The notes beneath the pieces are model-generated. The model was not told the origin of the DNA, ran no database searches, and was given only the letters and a program-made list of their open reading frames with translations. Position numbers and translations under genes: made by a program. This document shows, one piece after another, positions 54,287-64,000 of a stretch of DNA of 64,000 nucleotides. How positions within the stretch are numbered: position 1 is the stretch's first letter; each line of letters begins with the position of its first letter. The stretch comes from Sthenelais limicola (Eukaryota > Annelida > Polychaeta > Phyllodocida > Sigalionidae): assembly GCA_942159475.1 (NCBI GenBank), contig OW804095.1, positions 96,175,740-96,239,739 on the forward strand, given 5' to 3'.

Positions 54287-54510
54287 TTATAGATTCTTAT
54301 TTAGGTAGAATTTTGTTATTTGCTTTTTAAATTGGTCGTGATCTTACATATTTCTAAGTCTGACAGGTAGGTTAGTCCATATTGAGGCAACTTAGTAATG
54401 TAAGGGGGCTCTGTTTCTTTCTTGTTGTGGTCTAAAAGTGGGGAGAATTGGTGCATCATATAGTCTGGCGGTAATTCTTCTGAGTCTCATTCTTAAAGAT
54501 TTAACATATG
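54287..54510 (-). pseudogene. LINE ORF2, C-terminal part
   Basis: Minus-strand translation gives a recognisable non-LTR C-terminus: APILPTFRPQQERNRAPLHY, one in-frame stop, then VASIWTNLPVRLRN, a stop, DHDQFKKQITKFYLNKNL and a final stop. The pattern RAP...WNxLPxxLRN...FKxxLxxFLL is typical of CR1/Jockey-group elements. It follows the RT fragment at 54540-54720 after a deletion that removed the palm domain. Confidence 0.65.
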
Positions 54511-54539
54511 CCAGTTTGGAGAGAAGAAAGTTTATTCTA

Positions 54540-54720
54540 TTGGTTATTATTTAGGTGTTCCCAGAAGTTATTGGCTACGAATTATTCCAAAATTTTCCCT
54601 GCTAAATGTGTAAGAGCTATCGGCCTAGTATCTCCAGATAATAAAACATTCGATGTTTTCGGAATTGGCTTAACTACGGCAGCCTTCCAAGCTAAGGGGA
54701 AAGTGCCTCGCTTAGGAGAT
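54540..54720 (-). pseudogene. LINE reverse transcriptase, middle fragment
   Basis: The minus strand reads RGTFPLAWKAAVVKPIPK, a short gap, then RPIALTHLAGKILE: the conserved early RT blocks W-K-x-A-x-V-x-P-I-x-K and R-P-I-x-L. The frame breaks soon after KILE, and the catalytic YADD box is absent, so the element is dead. Confidence 0.8.
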
Positions 54721-55335
54721 TTGTTGTTGTTGTTGTTACTTTTATTTTACCAAAAACGATACAATCGGTGGGTTTAATCTCCCATCATAGGGAGGATCTC
54801 AAGCCCTACCGGAAGTGATTTTTTAAGTTTACATGTAAGGGTAACAATAAACCCATGCGTCGACGACACATGGGTGGCCCTCACGACTAGTGTTTTAGTT
54901 AAATAAGTGGGTCAAAAACAGCAAGAGGCGAAGCACAAAAGGTCGCCGATGTGATAGCTACATTAATATAGAAATTATAATTATAACTACATCTGCTACT
55001 CCTGGTAAACAGGAGAACAGGAGAAGCAGCAAAGGAGGGGGAGGGAACATACCATACATTAGTACAATTTTATGCTAAGTGTGAACAAAGGAGGTAATAT
55101 CATATAAAACACAAAGTGAGAGAGTGACATGAGAAACTGGGAGCGAGGTGTACGAGAAGAAATTAATCAGAAAATACAGTGATGTCTGGGGGAGTACGAT
55201 CTTTGTTAATACAGAAAATTTTGATCAATCCAAATTTCATTTAATCGGGATTTACTTTAAAATGGTTTATTTGTATCAGAGGATTGGGTTTCTGTACTCA
55301 ATTGATTCCAGTAAAAGGGTATTTTGTAGTGAATT
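54721..55335 (-). mobile_element. Retroposon inserted into the LINE
   Basis: Splits the LINE reading between LPSQLLYIY and RGTFPLAWK, which are close neighbours in intact elements. Read on the minus strand it ends in AAATAAAAGTAACAACAACA, a short trinucleotide tail typical of LINE/SINE 3' ends, preceded by a GGGAGATTAAACCCACCG-type segment. Its 5' border is approximate. No protein is recognisable. Confidence 0.55.
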
Positions 55336-55815
55336 CAATATATATACAGCAATTGACTCGGTAAAACCATAAAGAAATATTCGTATAGTTTAGCACAAAT
55401 GTTCTTGCAGCCAGACGATTTATTTATTTCCGCTATTATAGGAGGAAGATCATTTGGTGTCATTTCCCCTAATTTCAGGTTATGATCTATGTTTTCATTT
55501 CGTACTGAGATCGGAATGTTTTCAATTTTTTCTTGAATTTCCGATCCAATTGAGCAGAAGTAATTATTTAAGTAATCAGCAGAGTACTGAGTGGATAGTT
55601 CCTTATTTTCTTCGTTATGAATATTTTCTTTTTCTTTTTCTTTTTCGATATTAATTCCTCAATAACTCTTCAAAATTTGTTGCCATCATTTGTATATATG
55701 TCTCCAGCAGATTTGTATAATGATGGGTCCTTAGCACGTCTTATAATTAAGTTAACACACTTTTTCTGATTTCTGGCTGCTTGGATGTCTGTACCATCTT
55801 TAGTGATATTGGCTT
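55336..55815 (-). pseudogene. LINE ORF2, linker and start of reverse transcriptase
   Basis: The minus strand gives TDIQAARNQKKCVNLIIRRA, DPSLYKSAGDIYTNDGNKF, a stop, then (after a shift in an AAAAAG repeat) YSADYLNNYFCSIGSEIQEK and IIAEINKSSGCKN. RNxxxxxIRRAK, LNNYFxxIG and NKSSGxD are standard landmarks between endonuclease and RT in CR1/Jockey-like elements. At least one stop and one frameshift are present. Confidence 0.75.
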
Positions 55816-58800
55816 TTTTACATAAGCTTTTTTACATAAGCTTTTTCTTCTAAACCTTTCACCATTACTTTTGCTCGATTATTGGGAGGACCATTTCATA
55901 ATAAGGTCAGTCCTAAGTAGTTTTGAGGTGATGAAGATGAAGGTATGGCCATTAACCTTTTCAATTTAATGTGGTACTAGGATCAGTGTGGACGCAAAGT
56001 AATGTTTTCGGAAATTAGAACACTTTGTAAAAGACGATTGAAGATCCCTTTAAAATTTCCTGTACAAAAGAATTCGCTAAATTTGCTAAAATTCGCGGAA
56101 GGTCCGCTCGGTTAACAGCATTAACAAGATGGCATTTAAACATGACCGCTAGATTTTAATTTATCATGATTTGTATACTTGTGCACAGTAACGTTCTAGA
56201 TGTCCATTACCGCGGCCACCTAAAGTACCCGTGTGTATCTGCATCACACGGCAAATGTAAAAATATTGTGGTCTGCTGGCTGGCCGTGGCAATGCATGGA
56301 TATGGATCTTCTTGCAGGAGAAATTATGGCTGAATGAGACACGAAACAGACTGCATCGGTGCATATCACAAGCACCCGCCGAGCGGGACATAATTACGTG
56401 CAGTGACACTGGCTTAACAATTCTTTGATATTATCTCTATATCGCCCACTCGTCGGTGGATATGAACTTTTGTTTCTTACTCAAATCAATATTTTTGTTA
56501 GCCCAACAGTGCTTGTATGAGTATTCGTATCGAATGAAGGAAACAGAATAGACAATTAGACCGATATAAAGTGCGCACACTTGACGCTCGGATGAATTTC
56601 TACTCGTACTTCATGAAATCCTATACATCACGATAAGATACTAATTGCCAAGATGCTCAGGAGGTTTTATGGAGCTGCATAGGTCAGCCAGATCATATTT
56701 CATTGACATTTGGACAAGAATACGAATAATGGTGTCGTCATCCCATACAGCGCAAAACCAACGGAGAAAGGATCAGTGATTATATGAAAGGTTCTAAATA
56801 TGGGAACTAATCAAAACTGTTGGCAAGAGTGGGATGAACCTTTTCATTCCTGACAAATGACAACGACACCTGTCCTTCCTTTGCCAGGGCGCCCGTTATT
56901 TTCTATTAGAGCTTTGTGTCATTTTCGTATTTCAAAGTATTACCGAAGAAATATTTACATATATGGTTATGAAAAGATGGACAGTCATGCTCAGAAAATA
57001 CTTCATTGGAATGACGATTAGAAGAAAATTGTCCGTCATATTTGAGCTCAAAAACTAATCTATTTGAAAAAATCATTCATAATCCAGTATTCAAAGCGGG
57101 AACGGTCTCAATTATGTTTGAGGGATCTTCCTTTGTGATATCGAATTTAACTTGCATTAACATGCACGCAAAGCCACGTTCTACATGATTACCGATACTA
57201 ATCTACGTATTCATGCTTGAGCTCATACCAAAAATCCCGTCATATTCCCCAGGAATTCACATTTGTGTGGCACATGTGATAGAAAACCCCTAATGAGAAT
57301 GGATGGGGGAGATATTGAGATTATCAGTGGAGGCTTTACGGTTTTAAACTTCTCCAGTTTATCCGTGAAAGTAAGAGCAAAGGCCACTTACCGTGCGGAT
57401 AAATGCTCATACTATCGAGTCCTGAGCGTGCCGATCCATCACCGCCCCGTCACCCAGACGCTTTGTGTGTCACAAAATAAGATGGCAGCCGGAAAAGAAC
57501 TGGTGCGGATGAAAGGCTTCCTATATCGCCAGCGCTGCCCAGTTATGTTAATTAAAGAAAATAATCTGGACATTGTATCTGATAAAAGGAGTTTCAACAT
57601 AGTTGCTTTCCTTTTGAGTGCGCGGAGCATTCTTTCAGTACATATGGGCTGGACGATAAACCTTTCCACACCATAAACTTTAGTACAACGATATTCTAAA
57701 TGGAAATCTCGATTTATCGGGGCTTGCTTTATTCTATAATATCCCATGGTTGATACGTGCACGTGTAATAATTCAGGTGGAAATAATCCTGTGGTTACTG
57801 CTTTTTCTACAAGTGTGATTCGTCAGGGAAGCCCAGAGACTCCTTTTTGCTCCTGTGCTTTGCCTGGTAAAAGTTCACTAGGTACATTTACATCAGTTAG
57901 ATCCTTTAACAAATGGCCCCTCCCCCCTCCATCTCCTTTACATGCATATTAATACAGAACCAGATGGTTTCTCTGTATGATTAGGCAGAAGGACACCCCG
58001 GAGACCACCAACCATTAATTATTTAAAGCACCTTAAGAAATGGTGCATTTATTTATCTAGATCCGCAGCCTAATTATTGGTTCTCTGACTTAAATAACGT
58101 CGCGATGTGCCTTCAAACAAACACAATTTCATTGTCTAATTTTACATATTTCAAAACATTTTTATTCGGGAACAATTTAACGAGAGGAATGGGAGAAGAC
58201 CAGCACCTATATCATACACAAGAGTCCTTGGGAAAGTTTGCAACAAGGACATTGTGTTTACAGAGAAACTTTGTATCCTTCTATATATTTCATAATCAAA
58301 GATGAAAGCTAACATGGTGCTTTCTTGAGATTCCCCAAGGAGCTGCATAGAAAGAAATAGCAAATTCCTTTCATATCAACTCATGCATCATCAACCTTAC
58401 TTTACAGAAGATGATAAAGCATTGTCGGCTAACGAGATAACGATGTCGGGTGTATTTGTGCCGATTAGAAATACTTCATTCTAGAATTTAAAATCATGCC
58501 TTCATAAAGTGATTAGAGAGATTGATATGGAGGAATCGGTTAACCACACTTTAGATGGAGTAGTATGTAAGTAAGACATATCTTATTATTTTTGGCATGA
58601 CTACATTAATTATCTGGTCTAGAACCTGGGACAATGATAAGAGAAATTATAAGTATAAGTATGTGAAATACATGTATGCATCCAGGTTGTAACGAAGATG
58701 AGTTTGAACAAAGATAGCGAGATCTTTGATAAGTTGACAATTTAGGCCATTCTTTCACGGTCTTCAATACTTGTATAGTCCTAATCTGTTAATTGGGGAA

Positions 58801-60250
58801 TGTTGCATATGGGTAAAGGAAGCTTTGACTAATAACAGGTTTGCTTCCGACTGGATTTCGTTCTTAACTTGATCCCACAAAAAAAGCCTGAACTTATTTA
58901 AATAATGTATGTCTCTAAGACTCATTCCTCCGAAATAGTGTCAGATGGGGGTTTCAGCCTTTTTATCCAGTTTAAATTATACTGTAATCCCCTCGACAAG
59001 AGTTACAATCCCGCCATTCACACGGGACAACAGAGTGGTCTAAACTGGGCTTCACACACACAATATGTCTCTAGAATGAAAGGATCTGCCAACATCCCAC
59101 CTCCCTTGCATGAAAATGTACATGTATGAGCACCTGCTCCCAGCATGGGCAATATTATTATTCTTTTGAAGATCTAATACCTCACTTTGCAAGGCACCGT
59201 TATTTAAGGACATAATCCTTGATGCAAAGTATTTTGGATTCGATGAGTATCTAAATCGCAGTAGTCTTCAGTGTGAATTAGGTAGATTTGACTTGATCCA
59301 AGTCAGGAGCACTCATTAGTAGTCTTTTAAGGAAAGATAACAGGATACAGCGAAGGAGAGTAAAATGGCCCACATCTGGTTTGAAGATAGATTTCTTCAA
59401 CACTCTTGCAAGAGAGGAATGACCTGAATGGTAATGATTCTTCGAACAATAAGACATAAAAAGGGTATCGGTTTACTGTATCTTACTTATATTGTCTATT
59501 TTCAGATTTCAGAAAAATAGTGTACAGGCCAATATGGTCGTTCATCGTTATGCCGAACAATACAACATAGGGTATTGGGTATTATCGCAAGAACATTCAC
59601 ATAACTTCAGTATGCGACTTAAAAGATCTATAATTTATTTTTCAATTGATATTCGCCTAGGGGTAGGCGTATTATGGTAAGTGTAGGGAGTAATGAAATG
59701 TGGAGATGAAAGGTAGTTCAATCAATTAAATCCTTTCTTCGTGGATCTTTGACAATTTCCTGTTTAAATTATAATAAGATGTTACAGTACATTTATAAAC
59801 TACAGGAAAATCTTTTCACATGAAGAATTTTCAAAAATATTGAACGAAATCAGTCTAGAAATGGAGCTGGGGGAAGACTCGTCGGAAAACCAATATAACG
59901 TCCTTACATGCTTTTTCTTGGTCTCAGACAACACAAGATCCGGCATGAAATTGCCTCAAGGAGAGAACCCACTGTGGCAGAAAAAGTACCAATAAACTAC
60001 CTAGGATGTGGCATGACTGGAGGCTTAAGACCTAAGTACGGGAGAATCGAATATCTATTAAGTGAAAGTCTATACGAGGATAGGATTTCATTCAATGAAC
60101 CACTAGCAGTGGTTCATTAGCCAAATTATTTTGGATACATCATCATTTATTATGCACCCTGGAGATACATGGGTTCAAGGGGTATAAGAGCCCGACTAAT
60201 ATTACTGTCTGCTCATTTATATTCGTGGACTATATAAGAGAGTTGCTCAC

Positions 60251-60477
60251 CTTTGTGAATATAGGATGTTCCCGTCCGGTTGAATGCGGAAGAGTTTGTT
60301 GGCGTAAGTGATAGTATGTAAGTAGGAGTCCTGCCCATTTAAAATAAACGTGTCTGGCTTCCAGATCTGCTCAAGCATTTTAATGCTAGGCCGCAGCTCA
60401 GAAATGTTATTTCTTGGTATAAAACTAAGCCTTTTGTCTCTCCAAGTCTGGCGAAAATAGCAGTCCATAGAAAACAT
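60251..60477 (-). CDS. Cys-loop chloride channel subunit (GRD/alpha-like GABA-A receptor), extracellular exon with loops D, A and E
   Basis: First visible exon of a pentameric ligand-gated ion channel subunit; it covers residues 1-75 of the 366-residue visible fragment and two bases of codon 76. Loop D reads MDCYFRQTW (residues 4-12), loop A has the family WxPD motif at W39-D42, and loop E reads near ILYSQR (71-76). One N-glycosylation sequon, N24-I-S, is present. The wording is closest, from memory of the family, to Drosophila GRD and alpha-type GABA-A subunits. The exon is preceded by a pyrimidine-rich tract and TAG and followed by GTGAGC. Its 227 bases are two codons longer than the usual 221-bp exon of this family, with the same phases (0 in, 2 out). 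The ATG at its first base is internal, not a start codon: the signal peptide and first beta strands are missing and must come from exons above 60477. Confidence 0.93.
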
Positions 60478-63400
60478 CTACAAAAGGAAAAAGGGTACAT
60501 GTATAGCATATCATAGAAATGCGAGATTCAAACCCATTTATTGATTCTTTGGAATTACATAGTAGCCGAGATCTAAGGAACTGGTTAAAAAGGAATGAAA
60601 GATAAAGGACATGTAATAATCGGATGTCTCTAAAGCTAACTGGGGGTATCGTGCACTGAAACCTAGAACATTGAATTCATTCTCCTATCGACATAACCTT
60701 CCGTTTCTGGCTTTGTAATGGTCTTAATGATTTGAAAAGGTACGTTCGAATTTCGGAGAGCATAACATTTGTATCTTAGAATAAATTAGTATTATAGGAT
60801 ACCAGAGAACGGGGTTTTATTATGATATGCGTTTTTTTAGGCAAAATGATCATTTTGACGACGAGAAAAGGTCGCAATTGTATTTGTCACGATTTTCCCA
60901 GTGTGATAAACTTTATCCAATGGAGGTTTTCTCAAATGTTTGTGAATATTAGAATAGCTATTTGTAATTATCCCAGGCCGGGTTATACGCAATCACTGTG
61001 CTTGAATAACTATCCTCCTACATAATTTTGAAATCAGCCAATTCTATCATTCATTCTCCGTAATCGATATATGATCCCCCTTTGAATACAACGGAGCCAT
61101 AATCGACAATAAAGTAATGATTTAGTGCAATACCAAGAAAATAATTTCATTTAGAAAATTGAATTCACATTTGATTCAACGACCCAGCAGTTCTTCAGAT
61201 ATTGGGGGGAAGGAAACAAAAAGAAAGGAGGCAAATCAATGGTTATGCGCGTATCCGAATGACTTTAAGACGGTCCGCATTCAAATCCGTGTGAAAACGG
61301 AGCCAGATTGTAATCAAGTTGATTGTGATTAATATTTAATAGCACAAGCCCAGGAGCAGAGCATACATTGTAATTCGAAAAGTCGAATGATTGACGCTTT
61401 TCCACTCATAATTTCTGGTGCTTCCAACACAAACTATGGCTCTTCTCCACACATAGATTATCCTATACGAAAATATTCATGCCTTCTGTTTTTACCCATG
61501 CCTTGATCGGTACCAATTCTAAGCTGCATAATCCCTAGCTACAATGAGGTGGTTTCTCTTCAGAAAACTGTTGTTTATGTGAATCAGTTTCTGGATCATT
61601 CAAGCAATATATTCACCGCATCAAACATCTGAGACTGCGCTTGACAATTTGAGCATAACTGATTTATCTTAAATCCCAAATGACTCTGAACAGTTCAATA
61701 CACTGGCCATATGAGCTCCTCTTTTCAAGCCAGAGGCATTCGCATGACCTTCTTTGGAATCAACTGTCAATACTGGCGTCAGAGGCCCTTAGATGCCCGC
61801 TGCTACTCTTTTTATACCTATCCTCTAAAGCAGGTGCACTTCGACTTTCTATCAGCCATGAACATGGACCTGCCGAGAAGTATCTTTATATTTCAGGACA
61901 CCTGGCTGTGTTAGGATTGACAAGCTATTTGATCCCACAACAAAAATAATTCAACTGCGGTTTCAAGAGCATCATTATTGCGAAGTGAACCTTTTGGGAC
62001 AGACTCTGCAATGGAAAATTGAAAGTAAGAAACATCCTCGTCGCCAAAGTTAGGCTCTCTGTGGATGCAGGTGACAAATCTTTTCTGGAATATTAAGTGT
62101 ATTATTAATTGGTGGCGATCGGATCCATGTGTATGATCTGATGCCTGATTTAGAACAACTTGTTCACTAATTAGGAATTCCCTTACTTATAAAATTCGGA
62201 AAAGTTACGTGACGTGTGATGGGAATTGATATCTAGAGATCAATATGAAAGAACAGATTAAAGGCTAAAACAATTCATAATTTTTCGTCTAGAGATGATT
62301 AAACGAGGAAATCTGAGAACGCCTGCCTATCAATCAATAAGCAATAAACCAGTATAAATTTCGGTGATAGTTAATTTTGCCGGGTGTGAAAAAAGACAGG
62401 GGGTAGTGTTGTTAATTTAGCGGAATCGCGTGTAAGAGTGAAGGCATAATTAACCACTGTGAAACGAGTTAAGAATGAAAACGTTTTTCTAATAGGATGC
62501 ATGACCGCATTATTTTATATTAATATGGAGCTCTGCGGTATGCATGCCAACCTAGTCATCTTATGTCCGTCCAGCAGTTCTTTACCTTCCCGAGTGTTTT
62601 CTTTTCGCCTTCTCCCAAAACGTCGTTTGTTCCCAGGATCAAATAGTTTCCAAAGAACATCTCATCGAACAGTTGTCCCTTTGGTTCTTGTACGATGTCG
62701 CATGGACAAGAACTAATATTTGACTGAAAAGTAGAGCATCAAAGAAGGATGCGAACGGGAAGAGGCAGCTCCTCTAAAGGTTCTTGGCCATTGATTCGGG
62801 CAAGTATTGATGCTGTTAGCATTTGCAGTGTAAGCTACCTTGTGCATGATCGAAGATGGAAGATAAACGCCCACGCTCCAAAAACTCTTAAGTGAGTCTC
62901 AATACCTCAGGTCAGGTTAGTGACCCTGACTTTATCAGAATGTTGGCCACCCCCTTACCAGCCTTTGAAGATTAGAATCTCCGAATACTGAAACAATTGT
63001 CTGCTTCCCCATTGCCACTTGAACATAATTGAATGGATAAGGAGTGCAGCAAACGAAGGAGGCTGTTATCAACGGCAAGGTCTCTTTAAGCCATACTGGG
63101 TGGTCGAGGAATATGATAAGGATCTAATGTCTTTAAGCATATTATTAAGTCGTATTTTAAAAATACTAATTTCTTATTTGAAATTAGCGATTTAGAAAGG
63201 ATGCACGTAGCCGAAAGGTGCATTAATCTACCTACTTCCAAATTTGAATTACAAGTCAAAATGTAAAGTAATCTAACCTAGACTTTCTTAAAGCGATAGC
63301 TATTGTGAACCCAATAACTTAAGAAATAAGACCCTATATCTAGAAGATACTGCTCGAACGTTGTTTCGATGTATGAAACCTATCAAGATATTGAAATTAC

Positions 63401-64000
63401 ATCGCGATAAAATCTGTATTTAAAAAAGATGAAGCTGATATAATCAACAATTGATTCATTATGCCAAATCTTACATACATTGCCCATACTTCATTATAAC
63501 AGTAGGGTAATGTAGATTTTTATTTTAGTATAATTACAGTTATCACCTCCACGAGAATTGGGCGACGAGCGAGTAATGTGTAGGGTATAAACAGGGACCC
63601 GATAGGGTGAAAGAACATTTCAGAGTGACAGCTGGAGCAAGTGTCAACAGACCATCCCTTATCTCGGGTTCTTAGATGTATCAAGAACTCGTACTAAGGT
63701 TAGCGGAGCAGGCCAATATGGATTGCTTTGTTGACTAAGACATAGCCCAGCGTTAGATTGACTCGTATGAACTGCTCAAGTAAGTTACTGATGAGCCTTA
63801 CTTCGGCGAAGAAGCCCCAATGATCATATAGCTCACATGATGTTGATTGTAATGGACTGGGTGCCAAGTTGAGCGAAGGTTGCCGTCAGTGTTCAATTGC
63901 ATAGCCTTTGATCTTTCTTCCAGTGATAGGAGAGATTGCAGAAGGAACATCTTACGGTTAAGAAGGGACAGAATGTAAGACATAACCAAGGAAAGCCCAC
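60478..64000. other. Upstream part of the receptor gene or its next intron
   Basis: The missing 5' coding exons (signal peptide, first beta strands, the usual 68-bp exon) would lie at or beyond this stretch. I looked for the short exon ending in phase 0 and found no convincing candidate. No other gene or repeat is supported. Confidence 0.5.

Larger units (their letters stand above)
34113..60250 (-). other. Large intron of the receptor gene (26.1 kb)
   Basis: Donor GTGAGC next to 60250, acceptor TTGCAG ending at 34113. No coding exon of the receptor is missing between the two flanking exons, because they join at the family's conserved boundary. It contains the LTR-like segment, CArG cluster, hairpin repeat copy B and broken LINE listed separately. 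Between 34113 and about 48400, apart from microsatellites, I see nothing I can support. Confidence 0.85.

Noticed and set aside
57263..57676. Plus-strand open frame of 137 codons, the longest outside the recognised gene
   Set aside because: No recognisable family, no splice or promoter context, and overlapped by a long opposite-strand frame; likely chance.
60475..60477. ATG at the first base of the loop D/A/E exon as the start codon
   Set aside because: It follows a splice acceptor directly and corresponds to an internal position in the family; a receptor starting there would lack its signal peptide and first strands.
61680..61949. Two overlapping plus-strand open frames
   Set aside because: Overlapping frames with no family resemblance and no splice context.
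63790..63860. Possible missing 5' receptor exon ending at a GTAAGG donor
   Set aside because: The phase-0 translation (LQSTSCELYDHWGFFAE) does not resemble the expected strand sequence.

Overview
This window is A+T-rich, low-gene-density animal DNA. It has spliced exons with GT-AG borders, introns of 2 to 26 kb, MITE-type transposons, decayed non-LTR retrotransposons, microsatellites and no prokaryote-like operons. The only gene I can support is a ligand-gated chloride channel on the minus strand. Its N-terminal half most resembles invertebrate GRD/alpha-type GABA-A receptor subunits, so the source is probably an invertebrate bilaterian, perhaps marine. I cannot name the phylum.

Gene: six exons on the minus strand (60251-60477, 34030-34112, 29919-30056, 26379-26531, 23860-24056, 7088-7390) join in frame to 1101 coding bases, that is 366 residues plus a stop. 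The exon sizes 83, 138 and 153 are those of vertebrate GABA-A and glycine receptor genes, and every splice phase agrees. The fragment carries loops D, A, E and B, the Cys-loop, four membrane segments, the anion-selectivity Pro-Ala-Arg before M2, and the C-terminus. The signal peptide and first beta strands must be encoded above 60477. I could not find them in the remaining 3.5 kb, and they probably lie outside the window.

Layout: 1-7087 lies downstream of the gene and holds a TA-flanked MITE (831-1044), a hairpin-ended repeat (3873-4160) and a strong G-quadruplex motif (4984-5005). The 16.5-kb last intron (7391-23859) holds a retrotransposon 3' tail, a duplicated GC-rich 108-bp module, two CTCF-like motifs, a minisatellite and a tRNA-Leu-like relic. 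The introns between 24057 and 34029 include a nested pair of DNA transposons (31093-32660). The 26-kb intron (34113-60250) holds an LTR-like segment, a cluster of three CArG boxes, a second copy of the hairpin repeat in inverted orientation, and a broken LINE that is itself interrupted. From 60478 to 64000 I see nothing firm.

No obvious undescribed multi-gene system is present. The points most worth a second look are the receptor's odd agonist site (loop C has lost its aromatic residues), the CArG cluster, the nested transposons, the paired hairpin repeats and the unclassified 108-bp module.
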